Shown here: piece by piece, positions 44,819-53,911 of the stretch | Layout: each line of letters opens with the position of its first letter | Numbering within the stretch: position 1 is the first letter of the stretch | Assembly (NCBI RefSeq): GCF_017254845.1 | Contig: NZ_JAFKCU010000007.1 | Span: forward strand, 124,001 to 188,000 | Direction: 5' to 3' | Length of the DNA stretch: 64,000 nt | Origin: Algoriphagus pacificus | GTDB taxonomy: Bacteria > Bacteroidota > Bacteroidia > Cytophagales > Cyclobacteriaceae | Notes under the pieces: model-generated | Seen by the model: only the letters and a program-made list of their open reading frames with translations | The model's database searches: none | Told to the model about the DNA's origin: nothing | Program-made: the position numbers and the translations under genes

Positions 44819-45488
44819 TTGCATCCTCCTGTATTTTTCCTCCTTTGATATGTATGATACGCTGGGTTTTCGCAGCAAGCTCTAGATCGTGGGTAACCAA
44901 AACCAGTGTTGTGCCCTGCTCTTTGTTCAGATCAAAAATCAATTTTTCGATCATCTCTCCAGTTTCCGTATCCAAATTGCCCGTTGGCTCGTCAGCAAAA
45001 AGTATTTTGGGTTCATTTGCAAAAGCTCTCGCAATAGAAACCCGCTGCTGTTCTCCACCTGAAAGTTGTGTTGGGTAATGTGTTGATCGATTCCCTAGGC
45101 CAACTTTTTCCAATAATTCCTGCGCCTTTTGTCTTGCATCTTTTCTTTTCTTCAATTCAAGCGGAACCATCACATTTTCCAATGCAGTCAAGGTAGGCAG
45201 CAACTGAAAGTTCTGAAAAATGAATCCCACATGTTGATTTCTTACAGAAGCTCTTTGATCTTCAGTTAGAGATTGTAGGTTTTCACCATTGAGACTTACA
45301 TGGCCTGTTGAAGCCGAATCCAGGCCGGCACAAAGTCCAAGAAGTGTGGTTTTTCCGCTTCCAGATGGTCCTACTATTGAGATTGTTTCGCCTGCGTCGA
45401 TGCTGAAATTCACATCATCCAGGACAGTAAGTTTCCTGGAACCGCTTTGATAGGTTTTGCTAAGATTATTGATAGCTAGTATGCTCAT
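44811..45488 (-). CDS. ABC transporter ATP-binding protein (YbbA/LolD type)
   Basis: A 225-residue ATPase of the MacB/LolD/YbbA class. Walker A is GPSGSGKTT (about 39-47), the Q-loop is FQNFQL, the signature is LSGGEQQRVSIARAFAN, and Walker B is ILFADEPTGNLD with the following H-loop TLVLVTHD. It pairs with the permease at 42296, whose start overlaps its stop by eight bases. The operon leader is the 268-base gap shared with the TesA-like gene, in which I see no clear consensus promoter for either side. Confidence 0.92.
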   Translation of the reverse strand: MSILAINNLSKTYQSGSRKLTVLDDVNFSIDAGETISIVGPSGSGKTTLLGLCAGLDSASTGHVSLNGENLQSLTEDQRASVRNQHVGFIFQNFQLLPTLTALENVMVPLELKKRKDARQKAQELLEKVGLGNRSTHYPTQLSGGEQQRVSIARAFANEPKILFADEPTGNLDTETGEMIEKLIFDLNKEQGTTLVLVTHDLELAAKTQRIIHIKGGKIQEDANA

Positions 45489-45756
45489 GGAAAAGAATAA
45501 ATGGGTGAAGTAATGAAAGTACTACGTTAGAGAACAGGCTTTGTTGGAATTCGGTTATTTTTAGAAGAAAATAAAAGGGAAAATCGAAAAACAAGTCTGG
45601 TTTTCTGAATTTGCAGTTTAAATTAAAACGTGTTTCAACTCAGGAAAATAATAAATCTATTCTAAAGAGTTGTTGCTTCAAGATAAATTGAAGTATTCCT
45701 GACCTTAGGAAACCATTTCACTCGAAATTCCTTTTAAAGAGAAAAGAATTTAACCT

Positions 45757-46434
45757 ATGCATCAATATATCTCCAAGTTTATACCCGCTGCTTTCCTTTT
45801 ACTTTGCTTTTATGCCTGCGGAAATCCAGAAACTAAGACCGAGACAATCGTAGAAAGTGAAACTACTGAGACTCCAACAGAAGAAAAGAAGATCATTCTA
45901 TTCTTTGGAAACAGTCTGACAGCTGGATATGGAATCGAACAGGACCTTGCATTTCCTGGATTGGTTCAGGACAGATTGGATAGCTTAGGCAAAGATTATA
46001 AAGTTATCAATGGAGGCCTGAGCGGAGAAACGACTGCTGGTGGAGTCAGCAGAATAGACTGGTTTCTTGAAGATGAGCCAGCCATTTTTGTGTTAGAACT
46101 CGGAGGAAATGATGGCCTTAGAGGTATTCAATTGAGTGAAACCAAAAAGAACCTTGAAACCATTATTGACAAAGTTCGGACGAAGTATCCTGAAACTAAA
46201 ATCATTCTTGCCGGAATGCAGATCCCACCAAACATGGGAACTGACTATACTCAGGAATTTCAAGCCATTTACCCTGCCGTTGCATCAGAAAAAAACGTGG
46301 AACTGATTCCATTTTTATTACAAAATGTGGGAGGAATTCAGGAACTCAATTTACCCGACGGCATTCACCCAACTGAAGCTGGGCATAAGCTTGTTTTGGA
46401 GAACGTCTGGGAGCATTTAAAAGATGATGTCTGA
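45757..46434 (+). CDS. GDSL/SGNH hydrolase lipoprotein (TesA-like lysophospholipase L1 type)
   Basis: A 225-residue exported lipoprotein (lipobox FYACG, Cys21) with a Thr/Glu-rich linker to about residue 43. The SGNH domain shows FFGNSLTAGYG with Ser53, INGGLSGETTAGG, ELGGNDGLRG (116-119 core) and LPDGIHPTEAGH with the catalytic Asp and His. Acting as an esterase or lysophospholipase fits the YbbA/YbbP neighbours, which are divergent here. The protein is anchored, unlike soluble periplasmic TesA of Escherichia coli. Confidence 0.88.
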   Translation: MHQYISKFIPAAFLLLCFYACGNPETKTETIVESETTETPTEEKKIILFFGNSLTAGYGIEQDLAFPGLVQDRLDSLGKDYKVINGGLSGETTAGGVSRIDWFLEDEPAIFVLELGGNDGLRGIQLSETKKNLETIIDKVRTKYPETKIILAGMQIPPNMGTDYTQEFQAIYPAVASEKNVELIPFLLQNVGGIQELNLPDGIHPTEAGHKLVLENVWEHLKDDV

Positions 46435-46563
46435 ACCGAGTAAAATTTCAGATCAACCCATCAAATTCACCGTTCAATAAAAATTTCTCAATCATTCTTG
46501 GCCTGTGATTTCATTTTCGAAAAAATTGGGGTAATTTTTAAACTTCATTAAAAATTTTCAAAA

Positions 46564-48306
46564 ATGAGTTTTCAGATAAAATCATCCGGAGACACCTATG
46601 ATGTCATAATTGTAGGTTCCGGAGCAGGTGGGGGCATGGCTTCCAAAGTCCTTTCTGAAGCCGGTCTTTCCGTTGCTGTAGTAGAAGCTGGAGGAGATTT
46701 TGACCCGGCGAAAGACGAAGACAGAACACAACTTCGTCCACCATGGGAATCTCCTAGAAGAGGTGCAGGAACCAGAATCCGTCCGTTTGGAGATTTTGAC
46801 GCGGCTATCGGTGGATGGGATATCGAAGGTGAACCATATACCCGTAAAAACGGGACTAGATTTGACTGGTTTAGGTCTAGAATGGTCGGAGGAAGAACGA
46901 ACCACTGGGGTAGAATTTCTTTGAGATTCGGTCCTAATGATTTTAAAAGAGCAAGTATTGACGGAATGGGTGATGATTGGCCAATCGGCTATGATGATCT
47001 GAAGCCTTATTACGATCGAGTAGATAAATTAATCGGTGTCTTTGGTTCAAAAGAAGGCATCTACAATGAACCGGATGGATTTTTCCTTCCTCCTCCAAAG
47101 CCAAGATTGCATGAGCTATTCATGAAAAAAGGTGCGGATAAGGCAGGGATTCCTATGATTCCAGGTCGACTTTCCATGTTGACCAGGCCTATCAATAATG
47201 ACCGTGGTGTTTGCTTCTTCTGTAACCAATGTAACAGAGCTTGCCAGGTTTATGCTGATTTCTCTGCCGGAACATGTTTGGTTCATCCAGCCATGAAGAA
47301 AGGTAAAGTTGATCTTTACACTCATTCAATGGTAAGAAAAGTAACCACCAATGATGAAGGTAAAGCAACAGGGGTCTCTTTCGTCAGCAAAATTGACATG
47401 AAAGAATACAAGCTGAAATCCAGAGTAGTTGTTTTGGGAGCTTCAGCCTGTGAATCCGCCAGAATCATGATGAATTCCAAATCCAAATCCCATCCAAATG
47501 GAATCGGTGGAGATTCGGATGCTTTGGGAAGATACCTTCACGATTCAACTGGTGCTGATAGAATGGGTATTTTACCGGATCTATTTGATAGAGAAAGATA
47601 CAATGAAGATGGAGTTGGTGGTATGCACATGTATACTCCTTGGTGGGGAGATAATAAAAAACTTGACTTTGCCAGAGGATACCACATCGAGTATTGGGGT
47701 GGTATGGGCCAACCATCTTATGGAGCTGGCGGTGGCATGGACACCATGAGAAAATACCTCAAAGACGAGTTTGGAAGTCCAAGTCCTAACGGAGGTTATG
47801 GAGAAGGATTGAAAAAAGATGTTCGAAGAATCTACGGATCCACTTTGGGTATGTCAGGTAGAGGAGAGAGTATTCCTCGCCATGACAACTATTGTGAAAT
47901 AGATCCAAATACGGTTGATAAATATGGTATTCCTGTACTAAGATTCAATTACACTTGGAGTGATGAAGAATTGAAGCAGGCAAAGCATATGCATGATACC
48001 TTTGAAGAGATCTTGACCAATGCAGGTGCGATTCTTTTAGGATCTAAGCCAGGACCAGAATCTGAATATGGACTTCATGCACCAGGTAGAATCATCCACG
48101 AAGTAGGTACAACCCGAATGGGAAATAACCCTAAAACTTCTGTTGTGAACTCTAATTGCCAAGCGCATGATTGCGACAATTTGTTTGTAGTGGATGCAGG
48201 ACCATTTGTTTCCCAAGCGGATAAAAATCCAACTTGGACTATTTTGGCTCTAAGCTGGAGAACTTCCGATTACATTGTGGATCAGTTAAAACAGAAAAAT
48301 ATCTAA
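46564..48306 (+). CDS. GMC-family oxidoreductase
   Basis: A 580-residue FAD-dependent dehydrogenase. The dinucleotide fold VIIVGSGAGGGMASKVL lies at about 14-30, VVEAGGDFDP is the FAD ribose acid, RMVGGRTNHWGRIS is the second GMC block, and HEVGTTRMG and NPTWTI are near the C-terminus. There is no signal peptide, but the partner downstream carries one. Together with the subunit-3-like protein it resembles membrane-bound sugar or polyol dehydrogenases that oxidise gluconate or 3-keto-glycosides. No cytochrome subunit lies beside them, so the electron acceptor is unknown. Confidence 0.9.
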   Translation: MSFQIKSSGDTYDVIIVGSGAGGGMASKVLSEAGLSVAVVEAGGDFDPAKDEDRTQLRPPWESPRRGAGTRIRPFGDFDAAIGGWDIEGEPYTRKNGTRFDWFRSRMVGGRTNHWGRISLRFGPNDFKRASIDGMGDDWPIGYDDLKPYYDRVDKLIGVFGSKEGIYNEPDGFFLPPPKPRLHELFMKKGADKAGIPMIPGRLSMLTRPINNDRGVCFFCNQCNRACQVYADFSAGTCLVHPAMKKGKVDLYTHSMVRKVTTNDEGKATGVSFVSKIDMKEYKLKSRVVVLGASACESARIMMNSKSKSHPNGIGGDSDALGRYLHDSTGADRMGILPDLFDRERYNEDGVGGMHMYTPWWGDNKKLDFARGYHIEYWGGMGQPSYGAGGGMDTMRKYLKDEFGSPSPNGGYGEGLKKDVRRIYGSTLGMSGRGESIPRHDNYCEIDPNTVDKYGIPVLRFNYTWSDEELKQAKHMHDTFEEILTNAGAILLGSKPGPESEYGLHAPGRIIHEVGTTRMGNNPKTSVVNSNCQAHDCDNLFVVDAGPFVSQADKNPTWTILALSWRTSDYIVDQLKQKNI

Positions 48307-48309
48307 GCC

Positions 48310-49017
48310 ATGAATAGAAGAGAAAATCTAAAATTACTCTTTACCGGATCGGTTGGGACTGGATTATTACTAGCGGGTTGCTCCCCAGAAGAGCAGGCAT
48401 TGCCAGAAAACGCACTTCTTGCTGGAGGCACCAAAGGGTATAGAACTGATGAAGAAAGACAAAGAGATCAGGAATTGCTATCTGAAACTTTCTTTACGGA
48501 AGATGAACGCAAAAAATTGGATGTCTTGGTAGATATCATCATGCCAAAGGATTCGGAATCTCCTTCAGCTACTGAAGTAGAGGTGCCGGCTTTTATGGAA
48601 TTCATCATGAAAGACATGCCGAATTATCAAACTCCAATGCGAGGTGGTTTGATGTGGCTAGATTATGAAGCAGATGAAAAATTCGGAAAGCCTTTTCTTG
48701 AATTGAGTAAAGACCAAGTGATAGAAATCGTTGAATTGGTAGCTTGGCCGGATAAAGCGGATCCAGCTTATGAAGGAGGAGTGAGATGGTTTAACATGTT
48801 GAGAAATCTAACTTGCTCTGGCTATTTCTCTACAGAAGCCGGCTGGAAATATCTTGGCTATAAAGGGAACCAACCTAATGTTTGGGATGGGGTTCCTCAG
48901 GAAGTTATGGACAAGCATGGCTTTACTTTGCCTGAAAAATATGTGCCGATTTACCTCAAGCCGGAGGACCGAGGCGTAGTAGCCCAATGGGACGATGAAG
49001 GCAACCTGATAGGTTAA
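48310..49017 (+). CDS. Gluconate 2-dehydrogenase subunit 3-like lipoprotein, Tat-type signal
   Basis: A 235-residue exported partner of the GMC enzyme. The N-terminus MNRRENLKLLFTGSVGTGLLLAGC has a twin-arginine-like RRENLK followed by a lipobox (LLLAGC), so the protein would be exported, possibly folded with its partner, and anchored. The conserved subunit-3 blocks VDIIMPKDSESPSATEV and FMEFIM are visible, as is the Tyr- and Trp-rich WKYLGYKGN region near the C-terminus. It follows the GMC gene by three bases and ends on a terminator. Confidence 0.87.
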   Translation: MNRRENLKLLFTGSVGTGLLLAGCSPEEQALPENALLAGGTKGYRTDEERQRDQELLSETFFTEDERKKLDVLVDIIMPKDSESPSATEVEVPAFMEFIMKDMPNYQTPMRGGLMWLDYEADEKFGKPFLELSKDQVIEIVELVAWPDKADPAYEGGVRWFNMLRNLTCSGYFSTEAGWKYLGYKGNQPNVWDGVPQEVMDKHGFTLPEKYVPIYLKPEDRGVVAQWDDEGNLIG

Positions 49018-49025
49018 TAAATATG

Positions 49026-49053
49026 AAACTCAGTCGAAAGGCTGAGTTTTTTT
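49026..49053. terminator. Terminator after the GMC operon
   Basis: AAACTCAG and CTGAGTTT pair, extended by two further base pairs with one G-U to a GAAA loop, followed by seven T residues. It lies nine bases after the stop. Confidence 0.85.
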
Positions 49054-49106
49054 ATTGACTTCCCGATAAAACTTCTAATTTCATAATTGACTAACTATTA
49101 TCTATA

Positions 49107-50297
49107 ATGAAACTTCGATTTTTCTTTTTACTCCTTTTATCAATTCTTATTTATTCCTGTAGTAGCCCCGAAGAAAAGTCTCAAAGCATAGAATCAGTTG
49201 ATCTCACTTTGCAATTAACAGATTCCTTGGATCTGGATTTTCTAGGAGCTCCCATTTTGGCATCTACAAATCCGAAAGGAAGTAGGTTTGCTTTTTATGA
49301 TTCCCCTTCTGGTAAGATCATCATTTCAGATGATGAGGGAAATATCTTGGATACTTTATCAAAGAAGGGAGACACACCAGATGCTTATGGATTCATGATT
49401 GATTTACCTGTCATTTGGGAAGATGAAAAGCTAATACAGGTAGGGATGAATGGTATTTTTATCTATGATGAAGATGGTGAGATGCTAAAAAAGATTAATC
49501 ATCCAGAAGATATGGGTGGAGCAGCTTTTATGTATATGACCGGAAAAACTTCAAAGATCACCGAGATAAACGGCACACCTTATTTTTTAATGAATTCGAT
49601 CCGAACAAGGGATACTTATGCAGGGGAACAGAAATTTTATGACACCTACAAAGCAATCGAATTGGTAAATCTGGAAACAGGGGAAAGCAATGATTTTATT
49701 CCTTTTGAAGAAGGCAGTAGATTCTTGGACGGGAAAGGTTATATCCAAAGTGATTACTTACCCGCTTATGCGGAAAGCAAAGGAAAACTTTTTATCTCCC
49801 ACGGAGGAGAACCGAAAGTTTGGGTTTATGATTTTTCACCAGACTCCGCAGTCTTGGACACAGCTATTGCTTTGAATATCCCTCAATTTATTCCTATTGA
49901 AGGATCAGACCGAAAGGAGTTTTCAAAAGGCAGTTATTCTGTCAGGGGAGGTATGGCAGCTATTCGAAACATATTTGTCCAAAACGGAAAAATAATTGTT
50001 TCATATTATCCCGGAATAGACCCTTTGGAGATGGAAAAAGCTCAAAAATTATGGGAGGCAGGAGATGAAGAAGCGGCTTCAGCTTTTTACACCAAACTTC
50101 AGGAAAAGTCTCCTCCTGGCATATTGATTTTTGATGAAGGTAGCTTGGAATTCTTAACTCAACTTGATTACCCAGAAAAAACAAGTAATGGGGGCTTTAT
50201 AGTGGATAAGGAATACATTTATTTTCAAAGAGCTCCAGATCCAGATGTGGAGGAAGATTTTTTAAGGATCTACAAAATGAAACTGGTTGAAGAATGA
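49107..50297 (+). CDS. Tandem beta-propeller-like lipoprotein 1 (DUF4221-like)
   Basis: A 396-residue lipoprotein (lipobox IYSCS, Cys near 18) whose mature part reads as repeated short beta segments. The shared block TDSLDLDFLG lies near 37-46, followed by LASTNPKGSRFAFYD and later PEKTSNGGFIVDKEYIYFQRAPDPD and YKMKLVEE at the end. It is the most divergent of four related tandem genes. The fold resembles the DUF4221/six-bladed propeller class in Bacteroidota, named from memory. No catalytic motif is seen. Its role, perhaps binding or sensing on the outer surface, is not known. Confidence 0.75.
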   Translation: MKLRFFFLLLLSILIYSCSSPEEKSQSIESVDLTLQLTDSLDLDFLGAPILASTNPKGSRFAFYDSPSGKIIISDDEGNILDTLSKKGDTPDAYGFMIDLPVIWEDEKLIQVGMNGIFIYDEDGEMLKKINHPEDMGGAAFMYMTGKTSKITEINGTPYFLMNSIRTRDTYAGEQKFYDTYKAIELVNLETGESNDFIPFEEGSRFLDGKGYIQSDYLPAYAESKGKLFISHGGEPKVWVYDFSPDSAVLDTAIALNIPQFIPIEGSDRKEFSKGSYSVRGGMAAIRNIFVQNGKIIVSYYPGIDPLEMEKAQKLWEAGDEEAASAFYTKLQEKSPPGILIFDEGSLEFLTQLDYPEKTSNGGFIVDKEYIYFQRAPDPDVEEDFLRIYKMKLVEE

Positions 50298-50322
50298 AGA
50301 GGGTATTCAAATCTCGCAGGTC

Positions 50323-50424
50323 AATGGATTCATAACTTGAACATAGAAAAGGCCTAATAACTATAATCCAGAAATTGAACGAGACCAAGTCACTTTTTAT
50401 AAATTAAAATTAGTTCAGAAATGA
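50323..50424 (+). pseudogene. Relic C-terminus of a further propeller-like lipoprotein
   Basis: The reading frame ending at 50424 gives NGFIT-stop-T-stop-KRPNNYN then PEIERDQVTFYKLKLVQK and a stop. The tail is the same as in the other copies (EVFYKLQLVQK, YITFYKLQLK), and NGFI aligns with GGFI near the end of copy 1. Two in-frame stops (TGA 50338, TAG 50344) and no start make it a remnant. Its stop overlaps the next ATG at 50421 as ATGA, the same junction as between intact copies. Confidence 0.75.
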
Positions 50425-51560
50425 AATACCAAAATCTTCTCTTTTTAACCATTGCATTTTTAATCTTCTCTTGTTCCACTTCTGAAAATAAAACTGAATC
50501 AGAATCTATCGAATCCAACGAATGGGAATTGGTTATTTTGGATTCTATTCAAGTTAATTATCTGGGGACTGTTGATGGAGGAGACTTTAATAATGGGGCC
50601 GGAGTTATTTTCAATTTCAAAGAAAACAAACTGATCAAATTTGATGAGTCTGGAAAAATACTTTTTGAGGAAAGCTACCCTAAGGAAGGTCCAGGTAAGG
50701 TTCAATACCCCACACAAATCAAAATCCTAGATGACGGATCTATCATTGCTGCGAGTTTCGTAGGCTGGCTGTATGAGATGAATGAGGATCTGACTTTCAA
50801 GAGAGAAATCAAACTTGAATTCCCTACTGAAGCTAAGGACGGAGGAGGATTATTAAAGAACCTAGACTTTTGGAATGGAAAAATCATTTCCTTCTACCCA
50901 GGAAGAGATGGGGCAAATCCATATGATCCACATTTTTTTAGAGATCATTTTTTATTGGAAAAAATCGATCCAGAAACAGAGACATCGGAACCAATGATTA
51001 GAATCCCCAGCACCTCGAGGTATTCCACTGATAAGTATTATGAGCGTCCATTCCTTCAGTTTGTAATTCTGAAAAACCACTTATACCTAACCCTGGAAAA
51101 TGAGCCCATGGTTCATGTTTATGATCTATCCCAAAACAACAAGTATTTACATACTTTCAACTTTGAGCCCACAAAATTTCTTGATAATGGCGAACATTCA
51201 AAAGCTTATGAATATATCTCTTTTTCTAAAATGAGAGATGGAAGTATTCAGCAATTTTTCCCAACTGAGGAAGGGATCTTTGTATTTTATACAGAAGGGA
51301 TTTCTGAAGACATGTATCAGCAAAATGATTTAAAAGATCCTGAAAACTTCCCTCTCCATAAGAAATTTCAAAGGCAAATAATCAAAATCATAAATCCAGA
51401 CTCTACACTCTCTAATGAAATAGATGTCCCTTATTCAATAGTTAGGATATTAAACATCACCACTCTTTCTAAACCATTCTACGCCCTTCGAAACGACGAA
51501 TACATCGGAGAAGAGCAAGAATATATCACTTTTTACAAACTTCAATTGAAAAGAAAATGA
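50421..51560 (+). CDS. Tandem beta-propeller-like lipoprotein 2 (DUF4221-like)
   Basis: A 379-residue lipoprotein (lipobox LIFSCS). LDSIQVNYLG follows the signal region, then KENKLIKFDESGKILFEE and YPKEGPGKVQYPTQIKI resemble the GxGPxxY turn of propeller repeats. The end is YITFYKLQLKRK. It belongs to the array with copies 1, 3 and 4 and is closest to copy 3 in the N-terminal block. Its start overlaps the stop of the relic upstream. Function unknown; no enzyme signature visible. Confidence 0.75.
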   Translation: MKYQNLLFLTIAFLIFSCSTSENKTESESIESNEWELVILDSIQVNYLGTVDGGDFNNGAGVIFNFKENKLIKFDESGKILFEESYPKEGPGKVQYPTQIKILDDGSIIAASFVGWLYEMNEDLTFKREIKLEFPTEAKDGGGLLKNLDFWNGKIISFYPGRDGANPYDPHFFRDHFLLEKIDPETETSEPMIRIPSTSRYSTDKYYERPFLQFVILKNHLYLTLENEPMVHVYDLSQNNKYLHTFNFEPTKFLDNGEHSKAYEYISFSKMRDGSIQQFFPTEEGIFVFYTEGISEDMYQQNDLKDPENFPLHKKFQRQIIKIINPDSTLSNEIDVPYSIVRILNITTLSKPFYALRNDEYIGEEQEYITFYKLQLKRK

Positions 51561-52705
51561 TCAGAAAATATTTACTTCTTGGTTTTCTAGTTTCAGTTTT
51601 CTCCTGCTCTTCTTCTGAAACCAAAAACGAAAATACAGAAGGACTTTCCAATGAATGGGATTTAATGATTCTGGATTCAATTCAAGTGGATTATTTGGGG
51701 GACATAAATCTACTCGCCGTCCACCCAGAAGGAACCCACTTCCTTTTTGGTTCTAGCGATGACAACAAACTTATCTTAACAGATAATAAAGGGGAAATCA
51801 CCAGCATTTTTGACGAACCAACCGACTCTCCAAAATCCGTTGGTCAATTCACTTCAGCTGCTACATTTTTTGGGGATGAAATTGTGGCGATGGGTATGAA
51901 TAAGCTAGTTGTCTATGATTTGGATTTCCAGTTTATCAAAAGTGAAAAGACACCAAAAATAGGCAGAAGCATGTATTACATTGGCTTTGATTTTTTAAAG
52001 CCTATCAGCATCAATGGAAAAGAACAGCTTTTGTCTTTTAATGGAGGGCCTAAAAATGAAATCCCTTCCAATCAGCCCGAATACTATCAAGAGTATAATA
52101 CATTTGAATTGATTGATTTAGATGAAAACTCTTTTACTCCTGTAGTTCCATTTCATCCCAGAAGTAGATTTTTATCCGGCGAAGCATTTGATTTCTTACG
52201 CCCAAATTTTCAAGTAGATGGTAGTACAGTATATTTTGCCTACACCAATGATTCGTTGCTTTATTCTTACGATTTGGCTTTAGGCGATGAATCTTTTGAG
52301 GCCATAAACATCCCTTTTGATAAGTTCTTATTGAACCCAGGGTATCAAATGAAGGGGCAAATGGATTATGAAACTCCTCAAGGTCAGGAAGGAGGAATCT
52401 GGGGATTATTCCTTTCTCAGGAAAATGTTTTGATTACATATAATTCAGGAATTGAGTTGGAAAATATGCCCAATTTGAATCAGGACAGAGAACTGGTGAT
52501 TAAGGAAATGGGGAGATTAAATCCTATGAAATGGATTGTGATGGATGAAAAAGGAAATTTCAGTGCTCCAAAACTGACAGATGATAAATACAGCTTATCA
52601 AGAACTGATTCCCAAGGATTTCTTTGGGCTAAACAAAACAAATACATTTTAGAATCGGAGCCAGAATTTGAGGTTTTCTATAAATTACAACTAGTTCAAA
52701 AATGA
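51557..52705 (+). CDS. Tandem beta-propeller-like lipoprotein 3 (DUF4221-like)
   Basis: A 382-residue lipoprotein (lipobox VFSCS). LDSIQVDYLGDINLLAVHPEG, then NKLILTDNKGEITSIF, lead into repeat-like strands; FYKLQLVQK ends the protein. Copies 2 and 3 share the LDSIQV(N/D)YLG block almost exactly, suggesting a recent duplication. The ATG overlaps the stop of copy 2 as ATGA, so expression is coupled. I do not assign a ligand. Either surface sensing or glycan binding would be speculation. Confidence 0.75.
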   Translation: MIRKYLLLGFLVSVFSCSSSETKNENTEGLSNEWDLMILDSIQVDYLGDINLLAVHPEGTHFLFGSSDDNKLILTDNKGEITSIFDEPTDSPKSVGQFTSAATFFGDEIVAMGMNKLVVYDLDFQFIKSEKTPKIGRSMYYIGFDFLKPISINGKEQLLSFNGGPKNEIPSNQPEYYQEYNTFELIDLDENSFTPVVPFHPRSRFLSGEAFDFLRPNFQVDGSTVYFAYTNDSLLYSYDLALGDESFEAINIPFDKFLLNPGYQMKGQMDYETPQGQEGGIWGLFLSQENVLITYNSGIELENMPNLNQDRELVIKEMGRLNPMKWIVMDEKGNFSAPKLTDDKYSLSRTDSQGFLWAKQNKYILESEPEFEVFYKLQLVQK

Positions 52706-53859
52706 AATTCAAAACCAACTTAATTATTGCATTCGCAGCCATTTATTCTTTTTCTTGTTCCGAGGAAAAAGAGGCTGAAAAGTCCTCCACTCCCCTCTCG
52801 GCTCAGAATTTAGAATTTGAAATATATGATTCTTTGGTGGTGGATTACCTTGGAAATTTGATGTTATTGGACATTAGTCCTGACAAGCAAAACTTTCTTT
52901 TAATGGACCAGTCAAATGGAGAAATCTTGATTACGGATCCAAATGGAAACATCCTTCACCAATATAATAGAAGTGGAGAAGGACCAGAAGATTACAATGG
53001 TGGGCGTAGCGGAAATGTAGTTTTTCTTACAAATGAAGAATTTCTTATACCTACCACTCGTGAGATTATCCAATATGACCTGGAAGGAAATTTGATTCGA
53101 AGGCTAAAACCGGAATTCCAGGGATTTGCAAATTTGATAATCTCCTTTTCTAAAGCAGTCATTAAAAATGGAGACAATTTATACCTTAAAATTCAGGGAA
53201 GACATCCAGACAGTGGTGATTTAAATACCTATACCAATCTAGAAAAAGTAAATATCAACACTGGAGAATATGAGCCTATTGTTCCTTTTCCAAAAACTTC
53301 CAAGTTTTTAGTCCCAGAATCAGAATTTCAGGCATTTGACTATCACCCTACTTTTGAAGTTGAAGGAGATTCTCTCTATATCATTTTTAGGAATGAGCCA
53401 GTTTTGTATAGTTATTCCTTAAATGATTTATCCAGTCCTGCCTATTCAAAAAAAATCACTTTCAATGAATTTATTGAGCGAAACACAGATGCTAAATCTG
53501 ATCCAGGATCATTTTCTATTAGAGATTTTCTTGTTGGCTCGATTAATAATATTGATAAGATGGATGATGGTAATTTCCTGATTTATTATACCTCTGGCTT
53601 AACTGATGATGAATTTAAAGAAGCTGAATCCAATGTAGATGGTGATTTCAATCAGATTTTTAAAAACGCGGATGAATTCAATACTGTGGGCTATGTAATC
53701 TTTGACGGAACTTCAGTTAGCCCCATAATTGAGAAAAATGATCTGTTAAGCACGATAGGGAAATTTGTTTCAACTGATGAAATCTGGTTTAATCTAAATT
53801 TCTCAGAAGTAGAGAATGACTATTCAGTGATTTACAAGACAAGATTGGTTGAGGAATAA
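52702..53859 (+). CDS. Tandem beta-propeller-like lipoprotein 4 (DUF4221-like)
   Basis: A 385-residue lipoprotein (lipobox SFSCS). YDSLVVDYLGNLMLLDISPDK corresponds to the shared block, SNGEILITDPNGNILHQY and SGEGPEDYNGG to the propeller-type repeats, and YKTRLVEE to the common tail. It is the last gene of the array, coupled to copy 3 by ATGA, and ends on a bidirectional terminator. The tail ending VEE matches copy 1 rather than copies 2 and 3, so the array is a mosaic. Confidence 0.75.
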   Translation: MKFKTNLIIAFAAIYSFSCSEEKEAEKSSTPLSAQNLEFEIYDSLVVDYLGNLMLLDISPDKQNFLLMDQSNGEILITDPNGNILHQYNRSGEGPEDYNGGRSGNVVFLTNEEFLIPTTREIIQYDLEGNLIRRLKPEFQGFANLIISFSKAVIKNGDNLYLKIQGRHPDSGDLNTYTNLEKVNINTGEYEPIVPFPKTSKFLVPESEFQAFDYHPTFEVEGDSLYIIFRNEPVLYSYSLNDLSSPAYSKKITFNEFIERNTDAKSDPGSFSIRDFLVGSINNIDKMDDGNFLIYYTSGLTDDEFKEAESNVDGDFNQIFKNADEFNTVGYVIFDGTSVSPIIEKNDLLSTIGKFVSTDEIWFNLNFSEVENDYSVIYKTRLVEE

Positions 53860-53861
53860 AA

Positions 53862-53895
53862 AAATGCCTTTTGAATTCATTTTCAAAAGGCATTT
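53862..53895. terminator. Bidirectional terminator after the lipoprotein array
   Basis: AAATGCCTTTTGA and TCAAAAGGCATTT form a 13-bp perfect stem with an 8-base loop. It separates the array from the convergent barrel gene at 53912. Confidence 0.9.
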
Positions 53896-53911
53896 ATCTT
53901 TCTAATTGATT

